Assembly (NCBI GenBank): GCA_008921705.1 | Contig: VFFE01007186.1 | Coordinates: 1,179,122-1,243,121 of the forward strand | From: Burhinus oedicnemus | Lineage: Eukaryota; Chordata; Aves; Charadriiformes; Burhinidae | Direction of reading: 5' to 3' | Length of the DNA stretch: 64,000 nt | Shown here: positions 24,401-35,106 of the stretch, piece after piece | Numbering within the stretch: the first letter of the stretch is position 1 | Layout of the letters: each line of letters begins with the position of its first letter | Translations under genes and position numbers: made by a program | The notes under the pieces: model-generated | Told to the model about the DNA's origin: nothing | Database searches by the model: none | Seen by the model: only the letters and a program-made list of their open reading frames with translations

Positions 24401-27400
24401 AAAGGAGGACACAGCTCAGAATCCAATTTGGGAATGAAAGCTGGATTAAGGCAAGAATGCCAATGATTCCTACCCCTCACATCCTCATGTCTTCAGTCCA
24501 ACACAATCACGATTTTCTCTTCAGCCATAAATTTAATTTGATGAGGAGAAAAAAAAATCCGATTAGAAACTCCTTGTTTGAACTCCATAGTGTTACTGAC
24601 ATCCGAAGCGATATCAAGAGCCAGAGAGCATTTGTTTCAGCAAAGGTGTCTGGATCAGAAAGTGAGGTAAACAACAGTTGACGTATGTGGGGTGAGTAAA
24701 GGAGCTGAGAGAGGGCAACACTCTCTTCTCACAAGGCTTCTAAGCATGCTCCTGGCCTACTGATAGCATTGGGATGCAGAACAAGGAGTGGGAATTGTGT
24801 AGTGTTACAGCGTATTGGCAGCCTCCCATCAGCTGACGCGTGGGGGAGCAATTCAAACAAGCGGCTGAGCTTCTAAAACTTTGACTACTGTTTTTAATAG
24901 CATGTTCCCAAGACTCCTACCTTTCGCCTTTTCCACCTTAATAATGTCATTCCTCTTCCATCTGTCTTCAATTTCTCCTCCATATTATGTTTTTATTCCG
25001 TTATGTGGTTTTGTCAGACAGGTTCCTTTGAAGCATTCTGCTAAGCAGAATGGAAGGGAAGGAACAGCAGCTGTCAGTCACCGCTGCCCCTCTCAACCAG
25101 CACAAGACCAGGCCAAGCAAATTGCTCTGTGAACGCGCTGCAGGGCAGCAAGCCAAAGAAATAACTTCATTTGCCATACGTTCTACAGACCAGCAATGAA
25201 GGGTTTATTAGCCTTTGTACGTTGCTGCACAAATCGGCATACATCACTCATATCTTATCAGTGTTGTACTGTTTTGTTTTTTTAAAGGAACTAAACAAGG
25301 TATTCCTTCTCAGTTCACTGACAATATTTTCTGACATGCCAGGAAACACGCTGAATTCATGATACACGGGTTATTGGTGGGTCCATATCTTATATGAGTT
25401 TAGCAAACAAGACAATACTGAAATGATGTTACTACATAAACCGGAGCAATATCACAAACATCCTGATTGCCTTCGTGTTTAAAATTCTCAGTACTGAGTG
25501 AAGAGCTGGTTCTTGTTCCCATTCTGCTCTATGCTGACCATTGCTGCCTTGATGGTTTTGAGGTGCAAATTAAGTGTATGACAGAAAAATGAAAAGATGA
25601 AACATATGAAAGCAATCAATCTGCTATGCACCCATATGCCTCAGAGATTTTTAATTGCCACTGGGGGATTTCAAGTAATTTCTAAAATTAATTGCAGAGA
25701 TACATACTCTCTTGAGAATTGAATGGTTATGTAAGAGCACTGTCAACTATCTATAAGAACCAAACTTTTTCACATGATTGAAAAATGGCCTTTTAGAAGA
25801 AAAATGTTTTATTTAATTTAAAGATGCATAAACAAATAAATGCAAGCAAGTAAACAAGCAAAAATTGTCACCAAGGTATTTCATCCATCAAGAACAGTAA
25901 TCGAGGTGAAAAAAAAATATGAAAACGTCAGAGGTGCTTACTGTTTCTCGAGTAAAGTCATATGACTGGTCAGCGTACGAATTTCTGCTCTTTTTAGAAC
26001 TTAGTCTCCAAATGAATGCTTTCACTGCTGCCTTAGTGATTCTCTCTGGTTATCTACTGGAGGACCTGCTAAACCATAAGATGGTGTATAGTCCTAAGAA
26101 TTCAACATCCCCAGACAGAGGACTTTAGTATAATAACTAAGCAATCAAAACAAATTATTGCTCTGGTTGTATTTAACGTTATTTTGTTTGGAACATTGTT
26201 TCTAAATATATATATATACATAAAAAGAAAAACAGTATAAGTAAAATGAAGAATTATATAGCAAATTAAAATCAGCATTAGTTTAATTTTTAAAAGATGA
26301 TTTGTTGTTTTTGCTTGGAGATGTGGTATGGTCAGAACTTAAAAAGAATATTCTGCACATTTCAAGTTTATAACTATATTAGTTATTTGAGTCTGAATAT
26401 TGCCTGTGTCAATCCCTGTGTTAACAATCCTTCCTTTAGTGATTCATATTCTACTTGAATTAGGTTTTATCAGACAAAAGCATGTTTTATCTGAAAAAAG
26501 GTCTACCTTTTTTGCCCAACTGTGATAACTGTGAGCTGTAGCTTTGGAGAAAATAAATACAAACTGTCGATCTGTATGCAAGTTCTGTAGCTGTTATTGG
26601 CTTTAAATTGCCTCTGGTTTCACTGGAAAGTAAAAGCAGAGGAAGAAAAAAAGTAATCTAGAATCATGTACGGTGTCTAGTAGTATCAGTGGCTTCCCTG
26701 TTAATTTTTTTAATTTTTATTTTATTTTGGCTGCAATCACTAGAATACATTGGCTGCAGTACTTGCAGATGGAAACTAAGTACAGATGTGCCAACATAGG
26801 CTCCAGGTTTGTGAGTATTCAGTCTCTTATTGTAAATAGAGCAAATAGCTTTCCCTGGATCATCCAAGTTGAAGTTGAAAAAGTGCCATATATTAAAGAT
26901 TGCCCTTTGGGAACAGTTGAAACTCCATGCACAACTCCATTTTCAATGGAAGAAGATTATTTTTTGATGTTATTCTGGGGTATATTTGTTTCTTTTAGTA
27001 TCTTAGCCAACACTGTGGTTTTCTTGAGAACATGTGCATTGCCTGTATGAGTTCTCCCAGACACAGCAACAGTAGAAAGAGTGGAAGCAAGTTTTTGTAA
27101 CTGAAGAACGACAATATCCACTTGAACTTTTGTTGAGCATACCTCCATTGCAATGGGACATCAGCTGATTTTGCATGCCTTGAAGAGCTTTTGGGAATAC
27201 TGATCACTGACGTTTTTCTTTTTTATAAGATTCAAATCTTGAATTGATTCTCTCATTCAAATTCATGACCAAAATTAAGTGGTTTAAGCTGCTGTACTTT
27301 TCTTTTTGAAACTTTTGTACCTTTTTCCAACAACTCCATAATAACTTAATTGAAAGGGTGATTTGATCTCAGACCTTCAGCCTTCTGTCTTTTTCTGGGT

Positions 27401-30092
27401 TTTCCAACTACTTCTGTAAGATTATGTAATAGAACAAATTATTGAGAAACAAACGGTATCTAGGGGAAAAAATTAGAAAAAAATACTTAACAGCTGACTG
27501 AATATGCAAGAAATTGAACTGTAAAATATGAGAAAGGAAAAGCTGTTTCATATCAATGTTTTTGGTCTCGTTTTCTTGTAGTTTCATATCTTAATATTTG
27601 AAATATTCTATGTTCCTAACTGATATTTAATGTTGTCTCTTTGCTACATTAATATTTAAAAAAGCCTAAAGAGTTCTTGCTTTTAAAATATTCATGATTG
27701 CTGCTCTTTTATGTGAAACAAATTTCAAAAGAGGAATTCCTAATTCACTTATTACCCGATTCACATTTCTTCTCACTTCCCTAAGCAATTTTTAGTGGTT
27801 TTATCCATGAATCTGAGTCAAAGTGCAAATTTGATAGTTGTACTAAATTAACCAAGGTTGGGTAGATTAACATTTGGAATCATGGCAATCTATTTTTTTG
27901 GCTTTCTTATTGACAACGGAATTATGTGACTTGGAAAAGCAGGCATATTTTCAGGGAAAAAATTTATTGCGAAGAGTTAAAGTTTATCTGAATCATATAG
28001 TCAAAGCTTACTTCTACGCTCCAAAAACTTGCTTTGATCTCTTTTAGTGACAAATATTAGAAAACTATTCTAGAGGTTTTAGCAGTGAAGGACCCTCAAG
28101 AAATACAGATAATTTCCTCTTTGGATGCAGGCTGGATAAGGAAGGGTAATAATTTGCAGGACAGTATGGGAAAGTAGGGGTGGGTAATGAAGGCAGAAGG
28201 AGTCAATGAAAATCGGAAATTGCAAGAGCAGAGAAACAGAGAAGACACAGCTTGGTGCTTCTCTGACGGCTCTAGGCAGCAGAATTGTCTCTCAGTTCTG
28301 GCTGCAAAGCTAAAAACTTAACATGTAACCCTACTACTCTTTCATTGGAAAGACTGTCCCAAAGAATGGGTAGGTAGCAGAGTTCACATGTTCATTCAAC
28401 TCCATGACTGCAAGTCTGTTGGAAAGAAGACCAGCTTCTTTTGATATGAGTACAAGAAATGGGCGAAGACTCTGAAGCTACCAAGTCATTTCACATAGAG
28501 AGCAGATAACAGCTGCTGGTCCCCTTTGGTCACTACTGCTCTGGTCTGGATTTACCTTGGCAGCACAGGCATGACAAACTCATATCCCATTATTAGCAAT
28601 ATGTTCAGACAGCACTTCCCTTACTCTTGTTTTCATTTTCAGATGTAGCTTGTGAAATTTACTCTGCTTTTCAGATGAGCATCACAAGAGATTGATGCCA
28701 ATCTGCAGAAGATTTTCCTCCAGCAATCTAAATTTGAGCCCATGGCAGACTCTGCAGGCAGTTTTCTTGGCAGCATCAGAGATACTTCTGTGTTTGCCAC
28801 TTAATTAACTGTTGACGGACCATCTGGTCAGCTTATGCATGTCATTTTCTTTAGTTCACCTTGGAGTCTGTATAAGCAAGGCACATTAATTTATCTGAAA
28901 AAATTCATTATGTAAGTATCCTTTGTGGTCAATGTATAAACAGTATTTCGAAGGCCATATTGTACCAAAAAGCTGTTACATTAGCCAGTTTGTATACTTA
29001 GACATTAAGAATGGGGGTGAGATTGGTTAAAATCGATTTTACCTCTTTTTTCCCCAATGTCCTGCTCAGTTCCCACACAATTGTTTATCTTATTTCTCAG
29101 GGAGAAATCTACACTACCATATTCCATTGATTTCTTTAGTTTGTTATTGAAGGATTACAGAAGAAGGTGAAAACCCAAAAGACAGTTTTAAAAAGGAAGA
29201 GGAGAAAAAATTCAGATTAATCACTTTTCATGACATACACCCACATGACTCTGCAAAACTCCATTGTAACAAGTGTATAATAAAAGTCATCATAACAAAT
29301 TTTCTTTCACATAGTAACTTTTCCAAACTAGAATGCAATATTATATCTAAGTTTTTTAAAATATACTGAAGCAGAGAGTGTTTATAGACTTATTTTAAAA
29401 AATTCTAAGCTCTAATTTAGGATTCCCAGTTTCGAAGACAGTAACAATAAATTCCTGATTGCAGGGTTAAGTAATATCTACAAGTAAAGCAAACGAGAAG
29501 GGTAGAATTCAACTCCTGTGAAAAAAATCCCAATCCAAACCAAAAAGAACCCCAAAACTGGATGGATGAAATGATGACCCTACTGAGATTAGTAGGAATA
29601 TTGCCAGTGGAACTGAGATTTCACACCATCAGTGTAAAGTCAGGTAGTTATTGAGGGAGGAGTTCAAAATACATATCTGAGCTACTGTAGTCACTCCAAA
29701 GAAACCCAACTCTGAATGAATTGCCGTTCAGTTTACTTCTAGCATTTGTCCATAGTTGCATACCCACAAGACAAAATTACTTGTTAAAGGTATCTTGAGT
29801 GCTAACAGGTTTTAAAATTATGAGGTCTCATGAAGTCAGATTTAAAAGATTATTTCTTTTATAAAAATAAGAAATTTATCCTAAATGGTGATGCATTTGC
29901 TGCTCGTAACTGAGAGATCTGCGATATAAAGAATTTTTTTCTTTTCTTTTTAAGTATAAGATCCTTGCTGGAGTGGATTTTCTTTATATTGAAGATCTAA
30001 ATTAGCTAGGTGGTCAGAAGTACTTTAAAATACTATTTGGAGTATATACATAATTCATTTCTTAACAAAAAGAAGTATCTAACCTGTGGACT
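21401..30092. other. long unique AT-rich stretch
   Basis: About 8.7 kb with no recognised transposon or gene. Simple-sequence spots include T-rich runs at about 23817-23830, a short TA repeat at about 26205-26218 and other A or T runs. The interval around 24.70-25.16 kb is more GC-rich with a few CpGs, and is the most likely place here for a conserved non-coding element, but I see no specific motif. The 125-codon frame at 26673-27050 has no recognisable domain. Confidence 0.55.
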
Positions 30093-30510
30093 AACTGTGG
30101 AAAGGGACTAAAGCACTTCATACATGAAGAAAGGCTGAGAGACCTGGAACTGTTCAACCTGGAGAAGAGAAGCCTCAGGAGGCATCTTATTATGTACATA
30201 AATACCAGAAAGGACGGTGCAAAAAGGATTGAGCCAGGCCCTTTTCAGTGGTGCTCAAGCAGCAATGGGCACAAACTGAAGCACAGGAAACTCCCTCTGA
30301 ACATCAGGAAACACTTTTTTACTGTGAGAGTGACTGAACACTGGAACAAGTTGCCCAGGGATGTTGTGGAGTCTCCATCCTTAGAGATATTTAAATCCAT
30401 CTAGACATGGTCCTAAGCAACTGGCTCTAGGTAGTCTTTCTTGAGCAGGGGAATTGGACAAGATGACCTCCAGAGGTCCCATCCAACCTCAATCATTCTG
30501 TGATTCTGTG
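30093..30510 (+). mobile_element. CR1 LINE 3' end fragment
   Basis: Starts in the ORF2 C-terminal region (gaagaaaggctgagagacct, cctggagaagagaagcctca) and reads through ggcacaaactgaagcacagg and acactggaacaagttgccca. It ends with aggtcccatccaacctcaat and attctgtgattctgtg. Divergence from the 7.4, 40 and 62 kb copies and loss of the reading frame indicate an older insertion. It is about 1.6 kb from the next plus-strand CR1. Confidence 0.93.
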
Positions 30511-31006
30511 AAAAACTGGAAAAGTCAAGACTTCTGTTTTATGCACTTCTACAAACATTTTCCTTGTCCACAAGCTGGGGTTGGTTATAGCATTTTGTGC
30601 CCTTGGTAATGCATGTTTCTTAAAAAAGGTATACAGGCCAGTAACATTGCATGTCCGCATTCGTCTGTGTCTTCTTCCTCTGGATAAGCCTATTTTCATA
30701 TTTTGTCTTATTTTTTTGTTATTGGTTGATGTTATTTGTTTGTTTATTTTTCTGTTTCTTTGGGGTTTTTTGCCAACTATAGGTCAGAGTTTACTCAAAT
30801 GTCTCCAGGTTGGCCAGTGTTCTTTCACACCTGCAAGCAGGTGTTTGGCAATATCAGCACTCATTTCAAGTGCTTTGTTAGACATATTGAAAACTGAATG
30901 CCACATTTCTCTTAGCACATCTAGGAATATTTTAAAAATCATCTCCATTATAGTAAGAACACACTTCATGGCTTCCATACTGCAACATCTGCAGATAACG
31001 GATGGT
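30511..31006. other. unique sequence 3' of the exon-like block
   Basis: If 31007-31134 is a terminal coding exon on the minus strand, this would be its 3' UTR and flank. No AATAAA signal is obvious on the minus strand near the stop. A 64-codon minus frame at 30784-30978 starts just after the stop codon of that block but in another frame. Confidence 0.4.
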
Positions 31007-31134
31007 TTACACGCTCATTTCTTCAACAAAGAAGGTGAGGTCCTCGCTGACATGGAAGGGGCGGGTGGCAAAGAAGGCAATACGCAGCAGCCGCTCATCC
31101 AGGTTCTCGATGAAGACGTTTTTATTCTTAAGTG
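31007..31134 (-). other. exon-like coding block, unidentified
   Basis: Read on the minus strand, the block follows an acceptor-like ttgttgcttctcag. It is open for 41 codons, LKNKNVFIENLDER.. to ..TFFVEEMSV, and then a TAA stop at 31007-31009. Codons are rich in G/C third positions (GTC TTC ATC GAG AAC CTG; GCC ACC CGC CCC TTC), unlike the AT-rich flanks, and the block holds several CpGs. That composition is what I would expect of a conserved vertebrate coding exon. I cannot name the protein. A fragment of a processed pseudogene is possible, but upstream sequence turns AT-rich exactly at the AG, which favours a spliced exon. Confidence 0.4.
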
Positions 31135-32013
31135 CTGAGAAGCAACAATTATCTGATAATGAAAGTAGCTGAGATGGTAGGATGTATATACTTCAAAATA
31201 CATGTTGCAAGAGCCATAAACAGGAGTTTAGCTTAGCAACAGAAGCTTAGAAGTAAACTTAATGGATATGAATCTTCCTATGCCATGCAACTTCTGAATA
31301 GAAAATTTTTTCTTTAATTCCTTTCCACTGAAAACTTTTCTATCTTTTTTTGAAGAAGGCTGATTAAAAATAGGAAAACAGATATAAATATATGGACTAG
31401 AACCAAAAGAGAACTAAGGAGTCTAAATTAGAATTTAGGACAAAATTCTTAGTACCACAAACTATGCTTAAATTTTTAAATTCTCTCTAAAATTACTCAA
31501 ATTCTTGTGGATTATTCAGCTGAAGACACTTAAGTTTTCCTAAATATCCATACAAAAACTCCTAAGCCCATAACAAAAACAATTAAGGAAACACTGAAGA
31601 ACATAATCATTTTGCAGAATGAGGGCAGTTCATTAAAAATATTCTGATGTTCTAACATTTGTGACATTTGTAATATGTTTTTACATTGTTTGAAATGGAT
31701 GTTAATTTTTTATGACTTTCCCCTTTCTCCATTGACCTCTTTGAACTTAATTTGAACTATCTTTAGTATCCGTAGCTTTCAGTGAAGTCAATGGAACTTG
31801 CTATGCTGACCACATTTCCTTAAAGGGCTCTAAATCAGAAGGAAAAGAAGCAAACTTTAGGTTTGCTCCAGAGACAATCTGACAAGATGTCTACACCTTG
31901 CTCCAGCACTATGTTTCACAAGAAACTGGAAGATGAGTCCCTTCCTCTGACATGTAAAGTTGCTATTTGAATTAACTGTGTTCATAATTTAGTTTGGAAT
32001 CAATAAATTATAT
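31135..32013. other. unique AT-rich sequence
   Basis: Nothing recognisable. If the preceding block is a minus-strand exon, this would be intron. Confidence 0.5.
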
Positions 32014-32080
32014 TTAATTGATGATCAGAGATGGTCATCATCAATCATCAGATGATTAATTTAATTGAAGATGATCAGAG
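32014..32080 (+). repeat. local direct repeat at CR1 5' junction
   Basis: ttaattgatgatcagag (32014-32030) recurs as ttaattgaagatgatcagag (32061-32080) immediately where the CR1 begins. Between them is a small inverted repeat with 9-bp arms (attgatgat at 32017-32025, atcatcaat at 32037-32045). The second copy overlaps CR1-like sequence, since the 16.3-kb CR1 has gtgatcagagg at the corresponding place. Confidence 0.85.
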
Positions 32081-32504
32081 GGCTGCTATGGTGACAGGCT
32101 GAGAGAGTTGGGGTTGTTCAGCCTGGAGAAGAGAAGGCTCTGGAGAGGCCTCGTAGCAGCCTTCCAGTACCTGAAAGGGAGCCTACAGGGAAGATGGGGA
32201 GGGACTCTTTATCAGGGACCGTAGTGACAGGATGAGGGGTAATGGTTTTGAACTGGAAGAGGGTAGATTTAGATTAGATATGAGGAAGAAATTCTTTACT
32301 CTGGGGGTGGTGAGACACTGGAACAGGTTGCCCAGGGAAGTTGTGGAGGCCCCATCCCTGGAAGTGTTCAAGGCCAGGTTGGATGAAGCTTTGAGCAACC
32401 TGGTCCAGTGGAAGGTGTTCCTGCCTATAGCAGGGGGGCTGGAACTGGATGATCTTTAAGGTGCCTTCCAACTCTAAACCATTCCATGATTCTATGATTC
32501 TGTG
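32072..32504 (+). mobile_element. CR1 LINE 3' end fragment
   Basis: A 5'-truncated CR1 starting with tgatcagagggctgctatgg and ending attctatgattctgtg. It belongs to the same subfamily as the 16.3-kb copy. 32115-32281 is identical over 167 bp to 17264-17430, but the following about 210 bp carry roughly 13 differences. A 75-codon frame at 32232-32459 reads the ORF2 C-terminus (RLDMRKKFFTLGVVRHWNRL). Confidence 0.95.
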
Positions 32505-35066
32505 AATTTTGATTTGTTTTCTTAACTTCATGCTTGTTGTGGCATTACTCTGCATTGCAATTGCACTGCAGAAATAAACAAGTGGTTTACTTTGTTGTAC
32601 TTTGTTGTTATCCCTAATCTGTTTCAGGTGATGCCATTGTATTTCATACTTCTATTTTTGCCTTTAAGGGATCCTACAGCAGTTCTGAGCTGTTTTCCAG
32701 TGATCACCAACTTTTTATCTTCACAGTATTACAAAGCCAGACAGAGTAATTTAAAAAATCTTCAGCCTAACACAGCTTTACTGTTTTTCCTTATTATTAT
32801 TTATTATTTGTATTAATATAGTGCCTGGAAACAGGTTAAGACAGGTGGAAGATTTTATAGGTCAAGCCTTAACTAATCTACAGGCTGCAACCAAGTTATG
32901 AGAAGAAAAAGAGAACTTAGTATTTTGAAAACAGAAGTGATGGATGAGCCACAAAAATGTTGTCATTCAGAAATGCATTAACAATACAGAATGCCATCTG
33001 ATCCTTCTGAATCTGTTAGGGCGTGTAAATTTAATCCTGGATTCTGAAATTGGATCCTCACAAGGAAACTCCACCTACAGGCCTTTTTGGAGGTTCCATT
33101 AACAAAGTGCCACTCTGCAGAACAGTAGGTCTTGCCTTTGCAAAGATCATATTGCAGAAACTGGACAGTTCATTAGGAGCTTTCACAGGCATGCTCGTCA
33201 TTTCAGATCCTGCTAGAACAAGAAAAATAGAAATACACACCCCCACACAGCCCCAGCACTCCTTCCCCCAACAAAAAAAGAAACAACAACAACAACAAAA
33301 CCCACCAGAGTTTATTTTAGTTATTTGAGATTTTGGGGGCATTGGAATGTAATAAATACTAGAGATGAAGCCACAGTACTTAGATCCAAAAAAGCTGTAC
33401 AAGTACCTGAAATGTAATTTCTTGGAGAATCAAGTCCTTGGTTCTCGTACGCAGTTCTGAAAATGTCTTCCAACCCCTGTACAGCTGGAGCTGAAACCTT
33501 TTCCCTCTTCCTTATCCATAGTCATTGAAGAGTTCAGCAACAGAGTTCTGAGAACTTATTTGTTGGCCTAGGTACTTGTTGCTGTGACAAGAATTTTTTT
33601 TCCCTTAATATCCAAGAGGAGGAGAAGGAGGAGAAGACAATTTCCTGAAAATATATTTCACTGGATGCGGCTATCTCTTTACATTATAAGGTTATGAATA
33701 TTATGAGCAATAAACTGGGATCAGCAAGTAATTACTCCTTCACAGGTACCATTTGTATTTAACATATGCTGGTGGGCAGATAATGATTACCCCAGAAACT
33801 TCATTAAAAATGCATTTTTTTTTCCTAATCTCAGGCAGTTATATGGTATGCCTAAAGATTTTATTCTCTTTCCTTTAAAAAATGAATGTAAGAAGGCAGG
33901 TACTTCCAGAGGATGATATATATCCCTGTTTATTGAAGACACTTATTTTTTTCCCCATGGACAACACAAATTCCTAGGGTGACTCGACTCAGAAGTAACT
34001 AGACTGAGAACTAACTCAGAAGTAAGAAGGTTAAGGTTACATATGTAAATTAGGGAAGAGGAGTCTGGAACTCTGGAAGCAATCTGTTTAAAAGCAAAAG
34101 TAAAACATAAAATCTGTCTTTTCTATTGTTGTCTTACTAATTTGTAAGTTAATCTTTTTGTCTTTTTGTCTGTTTTGCATTTAATAAAAATACAAATACT
34201 GCTAAATACATTAAAAACCCAAAGTTATAACCATATCTGTATCGTTTATGCTCCTTTCATGTAGCACTTGCTATTGTGTATCAGTCATCTTTAAACTAGA
34301 TGATAAAATGTTCAGACTTCTAAAGCAGATTCAGTATCAGCTGCATTGTTTAAAATGAGACATGTAACGAAATAATACAGAAGTGTGGCTTTTTGTTTTG
34401 TTTTGATTGGGGTTTTCTGGCACTGAGCTCTCTAAATATATTTGATGTTGGCCTTACAGAATTGCTGGCTGGTTTTCAGATATTTTATTTTAATGGAAGG
34501 TTAACTCAGTGAAAAATAAAGGGCTCAACTCAGCAGAAAATTCTACTTGAATGAACAAATTCATTTTCTATGCATATCATATTAGCTTACTACAGACTTT
34601 ATAAACTAAATTCTTTCAAAAATATAAATGAACTAGAGGCTATGCAATTCAAGTTGAGGCAAGGATTTAAACCTTTGTAACAACTGTAGATTTAAAACAT
34701 CCATCTAAATAAGAGCATAATTATATTCTGATGCACAAAAATTATCACAATAATAATAGAAGTGTAAAATTAGGATTGTAATATGCATTTGTATGATATA
34801 TCTGCACAGTAAATGAGATGGATTTCAGAGCCATGTTGCTAAGAAAGAGTTACGAGAAGCTTTTTACATAATTCATGGATGCAATACATTTTTGTTTTTA
34901 AACAGGGAGATAAGAATAACACCAAAGTGTGAGGCTTTAAATGGAAGTTAAAGACTCATAGCATAACATTTTATTTATTAGTAGTCTATTTTGGTTCTAT
35001 TGTATGATTAGGACATAGATAATCAAGCAAAAAAATATATTTTCCTAGTAAGCTGAATTTCATTTG

Positions 35067-35068
<2 letters not shown>
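32505..35068. other. unique AT-rich sequence
   Basis: No recognised transposon or known gene. It contains a CA/C-rich and AAC-repeat patch at 33236-33303 and a weak minus-strand exon-like block at 33079-33209, described under findings. The rest is AT-rich with short homopolymer runs. Confidence 0.5.

Positions 35069-35102
<34 letters not shown>
35069..35102 (+). repeat. 34-bp poly(T) tract
   Basis: Thirty-four uninterrupted T residues, the longest homopolymer in the window. A second run of 16 T lies at 35747-35762. The tract could be the poly(A) tail of a minus-strand retrocopy, but I find no AATAAA (TTTATT on the plus strand) in the adjacent 35 bp and no target-site duplication. A slippage-grown homopolymer is the simpler reading. 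Confidence 0.95.

Positions 35103-35106
<4 letters not shown>

Noticed and set aside
26673..27050. 125-codon plus-strand frame with a hydrophobic C-terminal segment
   Set aside because: The start lies in T-rich sequence. There is no splice or promoter context, no recognisable family, and overlapping frames on the other strand are equally open.
30581..31138. 185-codon plus-strand open frame
   Set aside because: Its last third is antisense to the coding-like block at 31007-31134, where codon composition favours the minus strand. The first part is low-complexity and hydrophobic from T-rich DNA.
33236..33303. C-rich and AAC-repeat patch as a regulatory element
   Set aside because: It looks like ordinary low-complexity sequence with irregular spacing. 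No motif or gene context supports a function.
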